From contig JAPDOI010000417.1 of NCBI GenBank assembly GCA_029168955.1, positions 310,001 through 374,000 of the forward strand: a stretch of DNA of 64,000 nt, written 5' to 3'. Below, in pieces: positions 34,111-45,139 of this stretch. The stretch comes from Aplectana chamaeleonis (taxonomy: Eukaryota > Nematoda > Chromadorea > Rhabditida > Cosmocercidae). Position 1 is the stretch's first letter. Each line of letters begins with the position of its first letter. A program made the translations under genes and the position numbers. A model generated the notes under the pieces. It had not been told where the DNA came from, searched no databases, and saw only the letters and a program-made list of their open reading frames with translations.

Positions 34111-36388
34111 CCGACGTTAGTTTGGTGCGCTGAACGCGAACAAAAGATCCGTTTTCAAATTCTCAAAAGCTTACTGTAAGTTATGTTAGAAAAAGAATTA
34201 TTTATCTACAGTAACCTATCGTAATCTTCTGGAAAACTGAAAATGAGCTTTCCACATCCTCGATCCGAAAGTCGAAACCAATGACCAGAGCAGAAGACCG
34301 ATTGCGCTATCTCGTAGACCGGATATTCCCATTCGAAAAAAAAATTACGCCAAGTTTTTGATATTTCGTACACGATTTCCAATGGAAAAAGAAGGCAGAA
34401 ACTTTTTTTTCCTGAACCCAATACCTGCTCTGGAGTGGCAGCTGTCTGAACAGTCTGCGACCAACTCTAGAGATATTATTCGACAACCTTTAACAAATCT
34501 CCCTTTTTAGCAGCAGAGAACCATTCGTCTCAAGAAAACAGCAGCGAGTTCAACGTCAGCGTCTCCCCGAGCTTTGCTTATCCTTCGACGCACACAGAGA
34601 ATAGTACGATGTGTGCGTGAATCTCGTGATTTTACTTACTAAAATATGTGTGTACAGTACAGATTGATATGCAATGTAATTTGATGTGTCTTTCACAGAA
34701 ACTAAGGATATAATTGTTAAGAGGAAATATGAAAATGCATAGATTCAACTCTAGTAGTCAGCAGATTCCCTATACCAGAAGATAGTGTCATAGGTATGAG
34801 GTTTCGATTTTCGCTGAGCAGTCAGTGTAGAACGCGCGCGCGAGACCATTTCGTCGACAAGCGGCTGCTCCGACGTTCAATTACTTGCTCATGAGGTTAT
34901 AGTGTAGGAGTGTATTGAAATTCGGAAATTTCCACTCAACAGCACAAAAAGTCACGTGCTGAATTGATTTGTATGTATATTTAATAATTGTTCATGTGAT
35001 CGATCAGTAGAACTTCTAATAAAAGGTGGAGAGGACTATGTATGTATATGTGTTCATTACACACAAAACTTCGGACAAGGGCAAATTGGCAGAATCTGAT
35101 TATCGAACAAGCCGATGTAGCCCCGAAAAGTTCGGACAACGGATAGGTACTTCTTTCGAGTTTCAAAAACCTGATTGGAACGCTAATTTCAAGAAACAGA
35201 TACATTTTTTTAGGATTGGGGCAGGACAGATAGATGGATACAGTCCCCTGCGTGGTAGCCGCGACGCGCCAGTCCGCGCAGCAACTTGAGTCTGCAGCTC
35301 CGCCAGTCCTCACGCGGAAGACCGTAACAGACGGTATGCGGCGCAATCGTGAAAATTTACTGGGTCCTTCAGAGGATTTGAAAATTTAAATTCTAGAGCT
35401 CGCTTCAGCAGTATGCACTAGTCATGAGCATTCAATGCTAGATTTCGAATGGATGAATTTTCTAATTGAAGCCTTCAAATAAACGAATAAATTTTCCATT
35501 TAAAAGCTTTCGAATAAATGAATGAATTCCAATGACCCCTCCCAAACTCATTCAAAGGAATGCATGAATTCAATACCTGTTCAAATGCACTGATCCAAAA
35601 CCGGCCGAAACTCCGAAAATCAAACATGTCAGTTTTCCGTGTAAGCCGAATACTCGAAACCAGAAAAATTTAGACCCCTGATTGTAGTCTGAATTCCAGA
35701 GTGAATCAAATATTCGGAAAAAATTGTTTCGCGACTGAGTAGGATACTCGGACAAACAATATTCAAATCCCCGGATGAATCAAATATCCGAAAAATCAGA
35801 AACTGAAGTTTCGGAATCAATCAGAAATTCTCATCATTCGAATGTGATTTGAATCATTATTCGAGTCGATCCTAAGTCTAGTCTACACTCCTTCATGGAT
35901 CTCATTCCATCAAGTGGATTTTTCGAGCGCTCGATTTTCGGATGCGTTAGAAATCCCAAATTTTCGATTTCGAAAATTGATTCTCTCGAACATTCGGCTC
36001 TCGACCAAGTCTAAAATTGAATATATCGCCAAGCCGATCACGAATATATGAGCCGGAATCATGTATAACGAGCGGCCAGGTGAGGACGGTGGACGAGAAA
36101 CATATGTGGATAAATTCATATCAGTTATCTCACCTTCTCCTGTTTTTGGTCAATTAGATTAGCTCCGTAGATTTTCATTCGAACAGCCTATCAGATCCTT
36201 TGATTCTGAACTCACCAGATACTTACCCACTTTGGATTTATATTTTTTACATGAGATTGGATCTCAGGTCAATCCCAACTTTCAAACTCGGGTCTTCAAC
36301 CGGAAATTCAGTATGATTCGGGGGGGGGGGGGGGGGGGGAAGAAATGCCTTGTGTTGCATCGTTTGAGTTTACGTTATTTCCTTGTCG
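34111..36388. other. Intergenic, no supported gene
   Basis: Short frames only. From about 35400 to 35850, Phe/Ile-type A/T-rich blocks such as GAATCAAATATTCGGAAAAA and GAATCAAATATCCGAAAAAT repeat, suggesting a decayed local repeat. Confidence 0.35.
36320..36339 (+). repeat. Run of 20 G
   Basis: A homopolymer of twenty guanines. Shorter G or C runs occur near 11880, 48903, 53941 and 55691. It can form G-quadruplexes and is prone to length errors in assembly. Confidence 0.9.
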
Positions 36389-36834
36389 TTAAAGGCACAC
36401 TCCAAGCTCGTGGGTAAAATTTATATTATGTTCCGGCTGCTGTGTGTAGCAACCCTGTCAAACGCGGAATCTCAACTCCTCAGAATAAGCCAGTAAGATC
36501 AAGCACCCATTCGCTTCGCCCACTTCAGTGATTTCGAGCTCAATAGGGAGGAGACATGCCATGAATTTCGACCAAAATCTACGTTCTTCCATTTGTTATC
36601 GATCTAGCTTTGTACTGCAGTTTGCTCCAGGGCAATGGCTGCGAATGGCGAGAAAAAACAAGCCCGAGATAACTCGTCCGCAAATTTGTCCCCGTTATGA
36701 TTCACAAGGAGCCACAACTCCGTTCGTAGTTGGTTTTGAGCGATTTCGGAGACACCACTGTGATCAGCGCCAAGATGTCTCCAAGACAAACTGTAGAAGT
36801 AAAAAGCGATTCTGAGGTTGGACTGTGTCTTTAA
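36389..36834 (+). mobile_element. TTAA MITE, CACAGTCCAA family (first of an abutting chain)
   Basis: Begins TTAAAGGCACACTCCAAGCT and ends TTCTGAGGTTGGACTGTGTC then TTAA. Its right-hand TTAA (36831-36834) is also the left TTAA of the next element. Confidence 0.8.
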
Positions 36835-37707
36835 CCCATTCACGACCACGCCTAATTTTGTGTGGCTGCACGTTCGGACCGCGTGCACTATTGCGTCACC
36901 GTATAACGTGTCCCACCGGTGGGACACGCTGGCTTGAATAACGTCCCACGGGTAATTCCTTTACCTTCATTGTGTCCATATTGTAGCTAGCAACGATGGT
37001 CGGACAGTATCAGAGTTTGAGCTTCCGAGATGCTTTCGTCATCGAGAAACAATTACTCAAAACCAAAACGGGGTCGTCTGAGCTGCAACGCTTTCAGAAT
37101 AGTAGGCGAGTTTCAAACGACAGTTTTGTACTAAGCAACCTCAAAGCTACAGGCCATAAAACGGCCAATGTCTCACCGTCGACTGCGTACCATGCGCTGC
37201 GCGACCGCACGCGCGTCGGAAGCAGACGGGTTTGGCCGCCGCGCGATGAAGTTTTGGCCGCCGCGCGTTGTGGTTTCGGCCGCCGCGCGGCCGAAACGTC
37301 GCGCGGCGGCCAAAACTCGTCTGCTTCCGACGCACGTGCGGTCGCGCAGCGCGTGGTACGCAGTCGACGGTGAGACATTGGCCATTTTATGGCCTGTAGC
37401 AATAGAAGGAAGAAGAAATCACTAGGTGCTTCTGAAGCTGCTCTACAGCCGTTTTTTTCCTGTACTTCAGTCCACTTGACTTTAGAAAGTTCTAAATATG
37501 TTGTTGCATTTGACCTACTGATGGACCACGAGGTTTTTATTTAGGTCATGGGTAGGTCAAGACATTGATCACATGTAGTTTCGAAAGTAGTTTCTTGTGG
37601 CGGAGAAATCGATTTTCGAAAAGGGTGTCCCACCGGTGGGTCACGCGGTCCGAAGTGGTAGTCAACGCGTGTCCCACCGGTGGGACACGCGGTCGTGAAC
37701 GGGTCAA
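36831..37707 (+). mobile_element. TTAA element, CCCATTCACGACC family, copy 1
   Basis: TTAACCCATTCACGACC at the left is inverted at the right as GGTCGTGAACGGGTCAA. Near each end sits the palindrome GTGTCCCACCGGTGGGACAC (36908-36927 and 37669-37688, with a one-mismatch copy at 37625-37644). It contains a nested MITE at 37149-37399. The second copy, without the nested insertion, is 62050-62600. Confidence 0.82.
37149..37399. mobile_element. TA-type MITE nested in the preceding element
   Basis: TACAGGCCATAAAACGGCCA and TGGCCATTTTATGGCCTGTA form the ends, and GTCGACTGCGTACCATGCGC mirrors GCGCGTGGTACGCAGTCGAC. The centre is GC-rich with several GCCGCCGCGCG copies. It has no counterpart in the copy at 62050-62600, so it is a secondary insertion. 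Confidence 0.8.
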
Positions 37708-38187
37708 AGGCACAGTCCAAGCTCAGGTACAAAATCTGATATTTCTACATATTTGTGAAGTAGACCCAGCCTATACAACACCTACCAGGTGCGAGCTCTC
37801 AATTCCTCCGAATAAGCGAGATATAGCAGGAAGTCACATGGGACGCCCACATCAGGAAGCCACTTTTGCACGCCCCTTTTACGATCTTTCGAGCTCAGCA
37901 GTGGCGAGATGGGCGATGATTTTCTATCAATTGCTCTGTTCTTCCCTTCATTCTCAGCCTTTGTATTAATTCAAGTCGGCCCGCACACATCGGTCGCAAA
38001 TGACGAAAGTTACACGCCTCGGACAACTCGTCCACCACGCTTCCGTAGCTCAATTTTTGAGGAGTCATAACTCCGTTCCCAGAAGGTCTTGTACGATTCC
38101 AGAGACATCACTGTAATCAGCAAGGGACCGTTTTCAAGATAGGCGGAAAAACAGAAAAACGATTTTGAGGTTGTACTGTGCCTTCAA
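37704..38187 (+). mobile_element. CACAGTCCAA-family MITE in the chain, second member
   Basis: Begins TCAAAGGCACAGTCCAAGCT and ends GAGGTTGTACTGTGCCTTCAA. TCAA replaces TTAA at both borders, and each border is shared with its neighbour. Confidence 0.78.
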
Positions 38188-38639
38188 AGGGGCGAAATCT
38201 GAGATTTTCACATAATTGTGGAGTGAACCCGACCTCACATAACACCTGCCAAGTTTGAGTTCTCGATTCCTCCGAATAAGCGAGATATAGGAGGAAGCCA
38301 CCCTGGGGCGCCCACATCAGGAAGCCCCTTTTACGATCTTTCGAGCTCAACAGGAGCGAGATTAGCGATGATTCTAGATCAGTAGCCCCGTTCTTCCCTT
38401 TGCTCTTAGCCTCTCTCTTTAATCAGTAAGGCTCGCCTACGTCGTCTGCAAACGACGGAAGTTACAAGCCTCGGACAACTCGTCCACCATACTTTCGTAG
38501 CTCAATTTTTGGGGGGCCCTAACTCCGTTCCCAGAAGATCTTGAACGATTCCAGAGACATCACTGTAATCAGCATGGGACCGTTTTCAAGATAGGCGGAA
38601 AAACAGAAAAACGATTTTGAGGGTGGACTGTGCCTTCAA
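38184..38639 (+). mobile_element. CACAGTCCAA-family MITE in the chain, third member
   Basis: The left end is damaged: TCAAAGGGGCGAAATCTGAG lacks the CACAGTCCAAGCTC block. The right end GGTGGACTGTGCCTTCAA is intact. The body is very close to its neighbours (GGGGCGCCCACATCAGGAAG, CGATTCCAGAGACATCACTG). Confidence 0.75.
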
Positions 38640-39119
38640 AGACGCCGTCCAAGCTCAGGGACGAAATCTGAGATTTCCACATATTTGTGAAGTTCACCCA
38701 CCGTACATAGCCCCTGACAAATGCGAGCTCTCAATTCATCCGAATAAGCGAGATATAGCATGAAGCCACCTGGGGCGCTCACATCAGGAAGCCACTTTCG
38801 CACGCTCCTTTTACGATCTTTCGAGCTCAGCAGTGGCGAGATGGGTGATGATTTCCTATCAATTGCTCTGTTCTTCCCTTCATTCTCAGTCTTTCTATTT
38901 ATTCAAGTCGGCTCGCACACATCAGTCGCAGAAGACGAAAGTTACTAGCCTCGGACAACTCGTCCACCATTCTTCCGTAGCACAATTTTTTAGGGGCGAT
39001 AACTTCGTTCTTAGGGGGTCTTGTACGATTCCAAAGACATCATTGGAATCAGTGTGAGACTGTTTCTGAGATAGGCAGAAAAACGGGAAAACGATTCTGA
39101 GGTTGGACTGTGCCTTTAA
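38636..39119 (+). mobile_element. CACAGTCCAA-family MITE in the chain, fourth member
   Basis: Begins TCAAAGACGCCGTCCAAGCT and ends TCTGAGGTTGGACTGTGCCT, TTAA. Head-to-tail with the two preceding copies. Confidence 0.78.
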
Positions 39120-39550
39120 GGATGTGTCGCGTATACCGCCTCACAAGAATCACAATTACCAGTTAATGGAAAATGGTATGGTAAAATCGTTTACTCCATT
39201 CTTCCACGTTAGCTGGTACTGGGAAGGAAGAATGATAACGCTTGAGACTGAAGCCGACCGCTTCTCATTTCGAATAGGTGGTAGCCAATGCCAGCTGCAA
39301 ACAATAGCAGCAGGAGAATCTTAAAAAGTACAAGCACGAAGGTTGTTTGAGGCAGCACAGAATAGAACTAACCTGAGGAAATGTCGCCGGGATCTCTGTC
39401 TTCACTATTCCACTATAAACACATGATAACGAAGACGGAATAATTGCCACATTTCGCCATGAGATAAAATCAATCACGGAAAGGGTTTTATACCAACCTC
39501 GTTCCGATCCACCACCACCACGAATCCATTCCTCTGATGTTCACAGAAGT

Positions 39551-39769
39551 ATGAAGAGCGGCACAGCTTCAGGACTAGATAGGATTTCTGTTGACCTTCT
39601 TCAAGCTGAAGCAGTCATTCTACACAAGAAGGGTGACCAGGAAGATCTTCGCAATCATCGACCAACAAGACTGCTGAGCGTGTTCTGCAAATTAATCACA
39701 AAGATAAGTTTTTCACAAACACCGAGGATCTTGGATGAAGCTCTACCACTAGGTCAGGCTGGATTTCAT
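39551..39769 (+). pseudogene. Older RTE-type reverse transcriptase fragment, part 1
   Basis: The frame encodes SGTASGLDRISVDLLQAE, then LHKKGDQEDLRNHRP, LLSVFCKLITKIS and LGQAGFH, the finger/palm start of a non-LTR reverse transcriptase. A block normally lying between these pieces is missing. The frame is cut at TGGATTTCAT (39760-39769) by the element inserted at 39770 and resumes at 43058. Confidence 0.7.
39760..39769 (+). repeat. Target-site duplication, left copy
   Basis: TGGATTTCAT, identical to 43048-43057, borders the RTE insertion. Confidence 0.85.
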
Positions 39770-39811
39770 CGACTTTTTCGACTTTAATCGGTTGGCTTTC
39801 GCCTGACGCGG

Positions 39812-42800
39812 TCATTCCGCATCTTCACCGAGGTGTGCCGTCCTAGTAGTCAGCCGTGTCCATTTTTCACGGTCTTCAGCCACAATTTGAACACATTCCA
39901 TCCAGCTGTCACTATTCCATTTCCTGCGAAACGAAACATCGCGCCTGAACTGTCTTTCGATGCCGAGTGACTTTAAATCCTCTTTAACCACATCCGTCCA
40001 GAACTTTCGCCTACGCCCAGGTGGCCGTTTCCAGACAGGATTTGGAAGCATTTTTAAAGCGTGTTGTACGAGACGATCCGGCGTTCTTCTTAGTATATGC
40101 CCGAGCAGTCGAAGTCGACTTTCCATTGCTGCTTGAGATGGCGTTAGGAGATGCTGGCACCTCCCTCGTGTCAAGCGTTGATGTACTGCGTCGATTTCCT
40201 TGTAAAGGTCTTCGTTATGGCATATACGCGGCCAGAAATATCCAAGCAAACGCCTAAAAAGCTTCCTCTCCGTGCAATCCAACCTTTCCATCTGCGTTTT
40301 CGGTGCTGCCCACGTCTCCGATCCGTACATCATGATAGGGCGAATAGCGGATAGGTAGACGCGCAACTTGACTTCCTTCGCGATGGTGGTAGACCACAAA
40401 CACTTGGTTAGAGAATTGAATGCAGACGTAGCTTTCGCACATCGTTGTCGAATATCCGCTGCATAACTACCATCGTTCTTCAGCAAACAGCCCAAATAAC
40501 AGAAATCGTCCACCAGTTCGATACGTTGTCCGTCCACACAAACTCCAGTTGAAGGCCTCTGAGAGACCCACATCTGCTTGCATTTGTCGGGACGAAGACG
40601 AAGTCCATAGGCTGCGGCATACTTCGAAACGAGGTTCACAATCCTTTGCAGTTTTGCGTTGTTTTCAGCGAATAACACAATGTCGTCGGCGTACTCCAGG
40701 TCGACAAGGGAGCGTCCTGATGGTGTTAGGATCACATCCGCAGGAAACTGTTCTGCAACTCTACGCATGATGTCATCAACGGCGAAGTTGAAAAGAAAGG
40801 TCCTGCAACGGCTCCTTGCCTTACTCCTGTTTTCACCTCGAAAGCTGACGTAAATCCGACAGGTGTACGAACTGCTGCTGTTGTTCCTTTGTTCATGTCC
40901 TCGATTAACCGAACATACTTTTCCGGGACTCCATCTGCTCGCAGAGCATTGAGCAATCGATCACGATGAGGAGAGTCGAACGCGGCTTCAAAGTCCAAAA
41001 AAGCAAGCTGTAATGGCTTCGAAAACCGCTGCCACGATTCAATTACTCTTCTCGACGAACACTTGGTCGATGGTCGATCTTCCAGGTCGAAAACCGGCTT
41101 GCTCATCTCTGGTCGTTCCTTCACGATGTTTGATAAGTCGCTCGAGAATGATACGTTCTAAAACCTTGTACATGACACGAATTAGAGAGATTCCTCTGTA
41201 GTTCTTAGGATCCGTGACGGATAGCTTCTTGTGAAGAGGTACGATGATCGCATGTCTCCACGAATCGGGTATCCTTTCGCTCATCCATATGGCACGGATG
41301 GTGTTGGTCATTTCGCGAATCCCAGACGGAGGAAGAGCTTTCAGCATTTCAGCAGTGATGTTGTCATCTCCACCTGCCTTTCCATTCTTCATTTTCCGGA
41401 CACAATCCAAAACTTCAGACTCAGTCGGCGGTTCCTCACTGACATCGTAATGTGCTCTCTGAACATGCAGGAGCTCAGGTACTGATGGCGCTGGACGATT
41501 CAGTAGTGAACTGAAGTAATCCTTCCATATTGGCAGCGTCGCATCACCAACTGCAACTCCATTGGTAGTGTTCAAGACAGGAGAACATCTCTTCATCTTC
41601 CCGCTATACTGTCGCAGCAACGTGTAGGCTTTCCTCGGATTCTTCTCCTCCCAAGCCTTCTCGAACTCCTTAGCTCTACACGTCCACTCTCGTTCGCGGT
41701 CACTTTGAAGCTGCCGACGCAACTTCCTCCTCAGACGCTTCTCCTCCACGAAGTTTCCTGCAGTTCGGAGAGCACATACTCTGTTGTAGGTAGATGTTGT
41801 TTCTTCTGAGACGTAGGCGAACTTCTTCTTAGGCTGTACAACCGGGAGTGCCTCTTTCGAAGCATCCTGGATGCATTTGACAAAAGAATCCGCGTCGCAA
41901 AGTTTCTTCTTAGTCCGTACTCCGATGTGAATAGAAACGCGTTGTCGGAAATTCCTTCTGCACTCTTCATCTCTGAGACTTGTCATGTCAATCCTCTGGA
42001 GAGGCTGAGCCCCTCGCTTCCTCTTATGAATCCTCGCAGTGAAGTTCAACAGAACAGGACGGTGATCCGAATCGAATGCGACATCCCACACAGCTCTAGA
42101 TCTTCGAATGTCCGATACTGGAATATTCCTCGTCAGGACATAGTCAAGCTGTAGTTTCAAAGTTGTCATCTTCCGCTTCCGCTGCTCTTCTGGAGATAGC
42201 CGGGTTGGTCCCTGCCACGTAAGCTGATGGCGGCGATGATTCCTCTTGAATGTCGATGCAATAATCAGACCACTGCGTTCACAAAAGTCGACAAGGCGGT
42301 AGCCATTGTCCGATGTTTGCTCCACTGGGTAGAACCATTTACCGAGTACTTCGGATTCCTGATCAAGTCCCATCTTCGCATTTGCGTCAATCCCCACGAC
42401 AACAGCATGTTGACAAGGTATCCTGGCCAGCAACGTATTGAGTTCCTCATAAAACGCATCCTTCGAATTGTCTTCGGCGGTTTCAGTGGGCGCATGAGCA
42501 CTCACTATCCACAGATTGAATCCTCTGTGATCCCGCAGTCGTACGAATGCATTCCGACACGACGTTGAGCCGAACTCCTTGACCATACCATTGAAATCCT
42601 TCCTTACAGCTATTGCACAGCCTCCCACTCTCCTATCGTCAGCGTTACCGCAGTAGATGGTGTACTCTCCGACGCTGATGACGGGTCTATCCTTGAGGCG
42701 GGTTTCCTGCAAAGCAGCAAACGGTGCATGGAAATAGCTCAGAAGTCTGGATAGCGCAGTTTTTTGGATATCACTCGACAGCGATCGACAGTTCAGGGTG

Positions 42801-42832
42801 GCGAAATTGTGGCTTGTGGCCAAAGACTCCAT
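39812..42832 (-). pseudogene. RTE endonuclease / reverse transcriptase, two frameshifts
   Basis: The first 590 or so residues (42832 down to about 41045) contain the APE-type endonuclease: LNCRSL, LQETRL, VSAHAPTE, GIDANAKMG and SDHRPVLLNF in order. A linker and the start of the reverse transcriptase follow (GKAGGDDNITAEMLK, PKNYRGISLI, QAGFRPGRSTIDQ). The frame shifts near 41045, where LAFLDFEAAFDS and TGVRQGAVAGPF continue, and shifts back near 40797 in a T-rich run. The rest has LEYADDIVLF (catalytic YADD), FCYLGCLL, an RTE-type C-terminal region and a stop near 39812. All catalytic motifs remain; the breaks alone disable it, unless they are sequencing errors. Confidence 0.85.
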
Positions 42833-43047
42833 GACTCCCTAGGTACGGATCCTAAGGTGTTATGGACCAGAGGCCTTAGTGTGCCGGACGGCGACACCTT
42901 TATGCAATGTGCGGGATACTTTCGCGATATAGTTGTGCACGCTATATCGCTCGAACGTTCCCTGTGTACACTCAAACGTCTGCTGGGTTCAGTAGAAGCA
43001 GGGGCACCAACGAGCAGGTACCAACAGACTTGTATACACACCCCCAT
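42793..43047 (-). CDS. Small first frame of the RTE element
   Basis: An 84-codon frame begins at the very first base of the element (ATG at 43047) and overlaps the start of the large frame (42832) by 40 bases in another frame. RTE elements are known to carry a short, poorly conserved first frame overlapping the large one. No motif is recognised; coding is uncertain. Confidence 0.35.
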   Translation of the reverse strand: MGVCIQVCWYLLVGAPASTEPSRRLSVHRERSSDIACTTISRKYPAHCIKVSPSGTLRPLVHNTLGSVPRESWSLWPQATISPP

Positions 43048-43057
43048 TGGATTTCAT
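43048..43057 (+). repeat. Target-site duplication, right copy
   Basis: TGGATTTCAT, identical to 39760-39769. Both copies encode the Gly-Phe-His of the interrupted older element. Confidence 0.85.
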
Positions 43058-43318
43058 AAGGGATGTATCTGCAAGGATAACGACCAAACCTTCGCTACGG
43101 TCATCGAAGTCTGCCAGGAGTACCAATCAACTCTAGTTTAACCTTTCTCAACAACGAACAAGCCTTGGACAGCGTCTAAACGAACGCCGTCCTGTTAGCT
43201 GTAGTCGACCAAGAAGTGGACACGTCCTCTGCAAGAACGCTAACCAACTTTAATCGAGACTGTGCTACGACGCAAGGCGATACCATATCTCCCAAGCTGT
43301 TCACCGCCGCTTTGTAGT
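43058..43318 (+). pseudogene. Older RTE-type reverse transcriptase fragment, part 2
   Basis: Resumes directly after the second TGGATTTCAT with FATVIEVCQEYQSTLV, a stop, LTFLNNEQALDSV, a stop, TNAVLLAVVDQEVDTSS and GDTISPKLFTAAL. It has in-frame stops and a lost segment, so it is a dead copy. It joins part 1 across the inserted element in the same reading order. Confidence 0.68.
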
Positions 43319-43778
43319 GAATTGTAGCGGATAATGAAAACGATACAGTGAGGCGAAAAGGGTATAAAGTGCGTCCGAAAGAGACTGTCCGCCCACTCGG
43401 TCGGCGTGCGTGCCGAACGGAAGTCTCAGAGGCATTTTCCGAACTTGGAAGTCGATTAGCGGGAATACTTGCCAAATGGTGAATAATATCCTGATCAGCT
43501 GTTGGCAACCATGGGACGGCTCACCCGAAATAATGCCTTTGCGACAGCCGCTCTACAAGTACGCCGCCCGCGTGGGCGAACAGTTCCATTCGGACAGACT
43601 TCTTTGCGTGTTCCACAATCCGTGAAGGCGTTTCGTCTGAGTATCAAAGTAACTCATCCCGGATACCTGATATTTGTGATCCAGTGAACGCGAAGAATTC
43701 CGCTCTCACATCAAACACAGGAACTTCCCCACCGTCTTGATCTCTGGAAATCATATGGTACGGTTTCCTTATCAGATT

Positions 43779-43904
43779 TAGTCTAGTGGATGTACTAGGC
43801 GCGATTTTGCGGCTGGCCGAGCAGCGTTCGCGGCATCACCCGTCAAAGGGGTTTCGATCGCGCGCGACGATCTACCATCGCAGCCTGGTCTACTCACTAG
43901 ACTA
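43779..43904. mobile_element. Short MITE related to 10998-11112
   Basis: TTAGTCTAGTGGATGTAC and CTACTCACTAGACTAA form the ends. The interior GGTTTCGATCGCGCG, CGATCTACCATCGCAGCC matches the 11-kb copy. Confidence 0.65.
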
Positions 43905-43919
43905 AATTGAAAACAGGGG

Positions 43920-44461
43920 CTCTGCAGCTCGGAACATTCTGATTGTAAAGGAAATGTTTGATCAAAATGATTAATCGATCTTATCCGAGGGAAGTATAGT
44001 GCTGACCGCAAAGTTGCGGCGAGCCGCGAGCCAACTCTGAACACTGCCTACGCTCTTTAAAACGAATTTAGACAATTTCGGCACGTTAAACCTCGTCACA
44101 ACCGTTTCACAGATATTGAATACAAACAAATAATTTACTTTCACTCTACAAATAAAACACTATCCATAATAAATTACTATCTCTATAATACTCTGCAGCT
44201 CGGAACATTCTGATTGTAAAGGAAATGTTTGATCAAAAGGAATAATCGATCTTATCCGAGGGAAGTATAGTGCTGAGCGCAATGTTGCGGCGAGCCGCGA
44301 GCGAACTCTGAACACTGCCTACGCTCTTTAAAACGAATTTAGACAATTTCGGCACGTTGAGCCGCGTCACAACCGTTTCACAGATAGTGAATACAAACAA
44401 ATAATTTACTCTCACTCTACAAATAAAACACTATCCATAATAAATTACTATCTCTATAATA
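43920..44461 (+). repeat. 271-bp tandem duplication, two units
   Basis: CTCTGCAGCTCGGAACATTC opens units at 43920 and 44191. Both continue to AATAAATTACTATCTCTATA with only a handful of differences (for example a short AT change near 43970/44240 and AAACCTCG against GAGCCGCG). The unit contains GGCGAGCCGCGAGC and AATAAAACACT. No coding is supported. The low divergence implies a recent event. Confidence 0.88.
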
Positions 44462-44745
44462 ATCAATAAAACTCTCTTTCTCTCTATAAATATCTTGATA
44501 ACAGTAAAACTGATACACGTAATCTCATAGCTCAGAGCCAACTACAACGCCATTATTCACATTACACTTAGAATTGAAAGCTACCCTATTGACCCGATGA
44601 CAGCCGACGTATAGTAGTCGGAGCAGATTATCCTCCGCAAAGAGGTGGAATCACAGCAACCTGGCTGTGCTGGCGAAGACAAATCTGGTCCTCTGCGTTG
44701 ACATAGCTGCAAACAAAAATGTATGTTCTTGCTAAATTTGCTCCC

Positions 44746-44886
44746 TAAGGGCCCGATTAGAGTCCCGCCGCTGGAACGCGCGGCAGCATGTAATGGAGGA
44801 ATATCGATCCTGCGGTTCCGCACGATCGATTCTGCTCCATTGCATGCTGCCGCTCCTTACAGCGGCAGATCTCTAATCGGGCCCTA
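44746..44886. mobile_element. Short MITE with TAAGGGCCCGATTAGAG ends
   Basis: TAAGGGCCCGATTAGAG and CTCTAATCGGGCCCTAA are perfect inverted ends. GGCAGCATGTAATGGAG mirrors CTCCATTGCATGCTGCC. It is 141 bases in total. Confidence 0.82.
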
Positions 44887-45139
44887 AGCGACATATAGGG
44901 TTTGGTTTAGTTTCGATTTCTTCATCGACTTGCTTTTTTTTCATGTATTCTTGCATGCTGATTCCACCTAATGACGAAATCTTTACATCAATTTTCCAAT
45001 CTTTCAGCGAATTCTGATAGTTTTTTCAACGTTTTCAAGAATAGGGACGTCGAACACTAATACGGGGTTCATTTGTCGCTATTCGCAATATTAAGGTTGG
45101 CCAGGCCAGTTAAAAAGCATTATGGTTAACCAACAGTAA

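Larger units (their letters stand above)
39770..43047 (-). mobile_element. Nearly full-length RTE-clade non-LTR retrotransposon
   Basis: The element is 3278 bases, bounded by the direct repeat TGGATTTCAT at 39760-39769 and 43048-43057. On the - strand it starts ATGGGGGTGTGTATACAAG, carries a small frame, then one large endonuclease/reverse transcriptase frame, and ends in AAAGTCGAAAAAGTCG, a short tandem tail of the sort RTE elements have. It has no long poly(A). The length and layout match the RTE clade. Only two reading-frame breaks are seen, so the insertion looks young. Confidence 0.85.
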
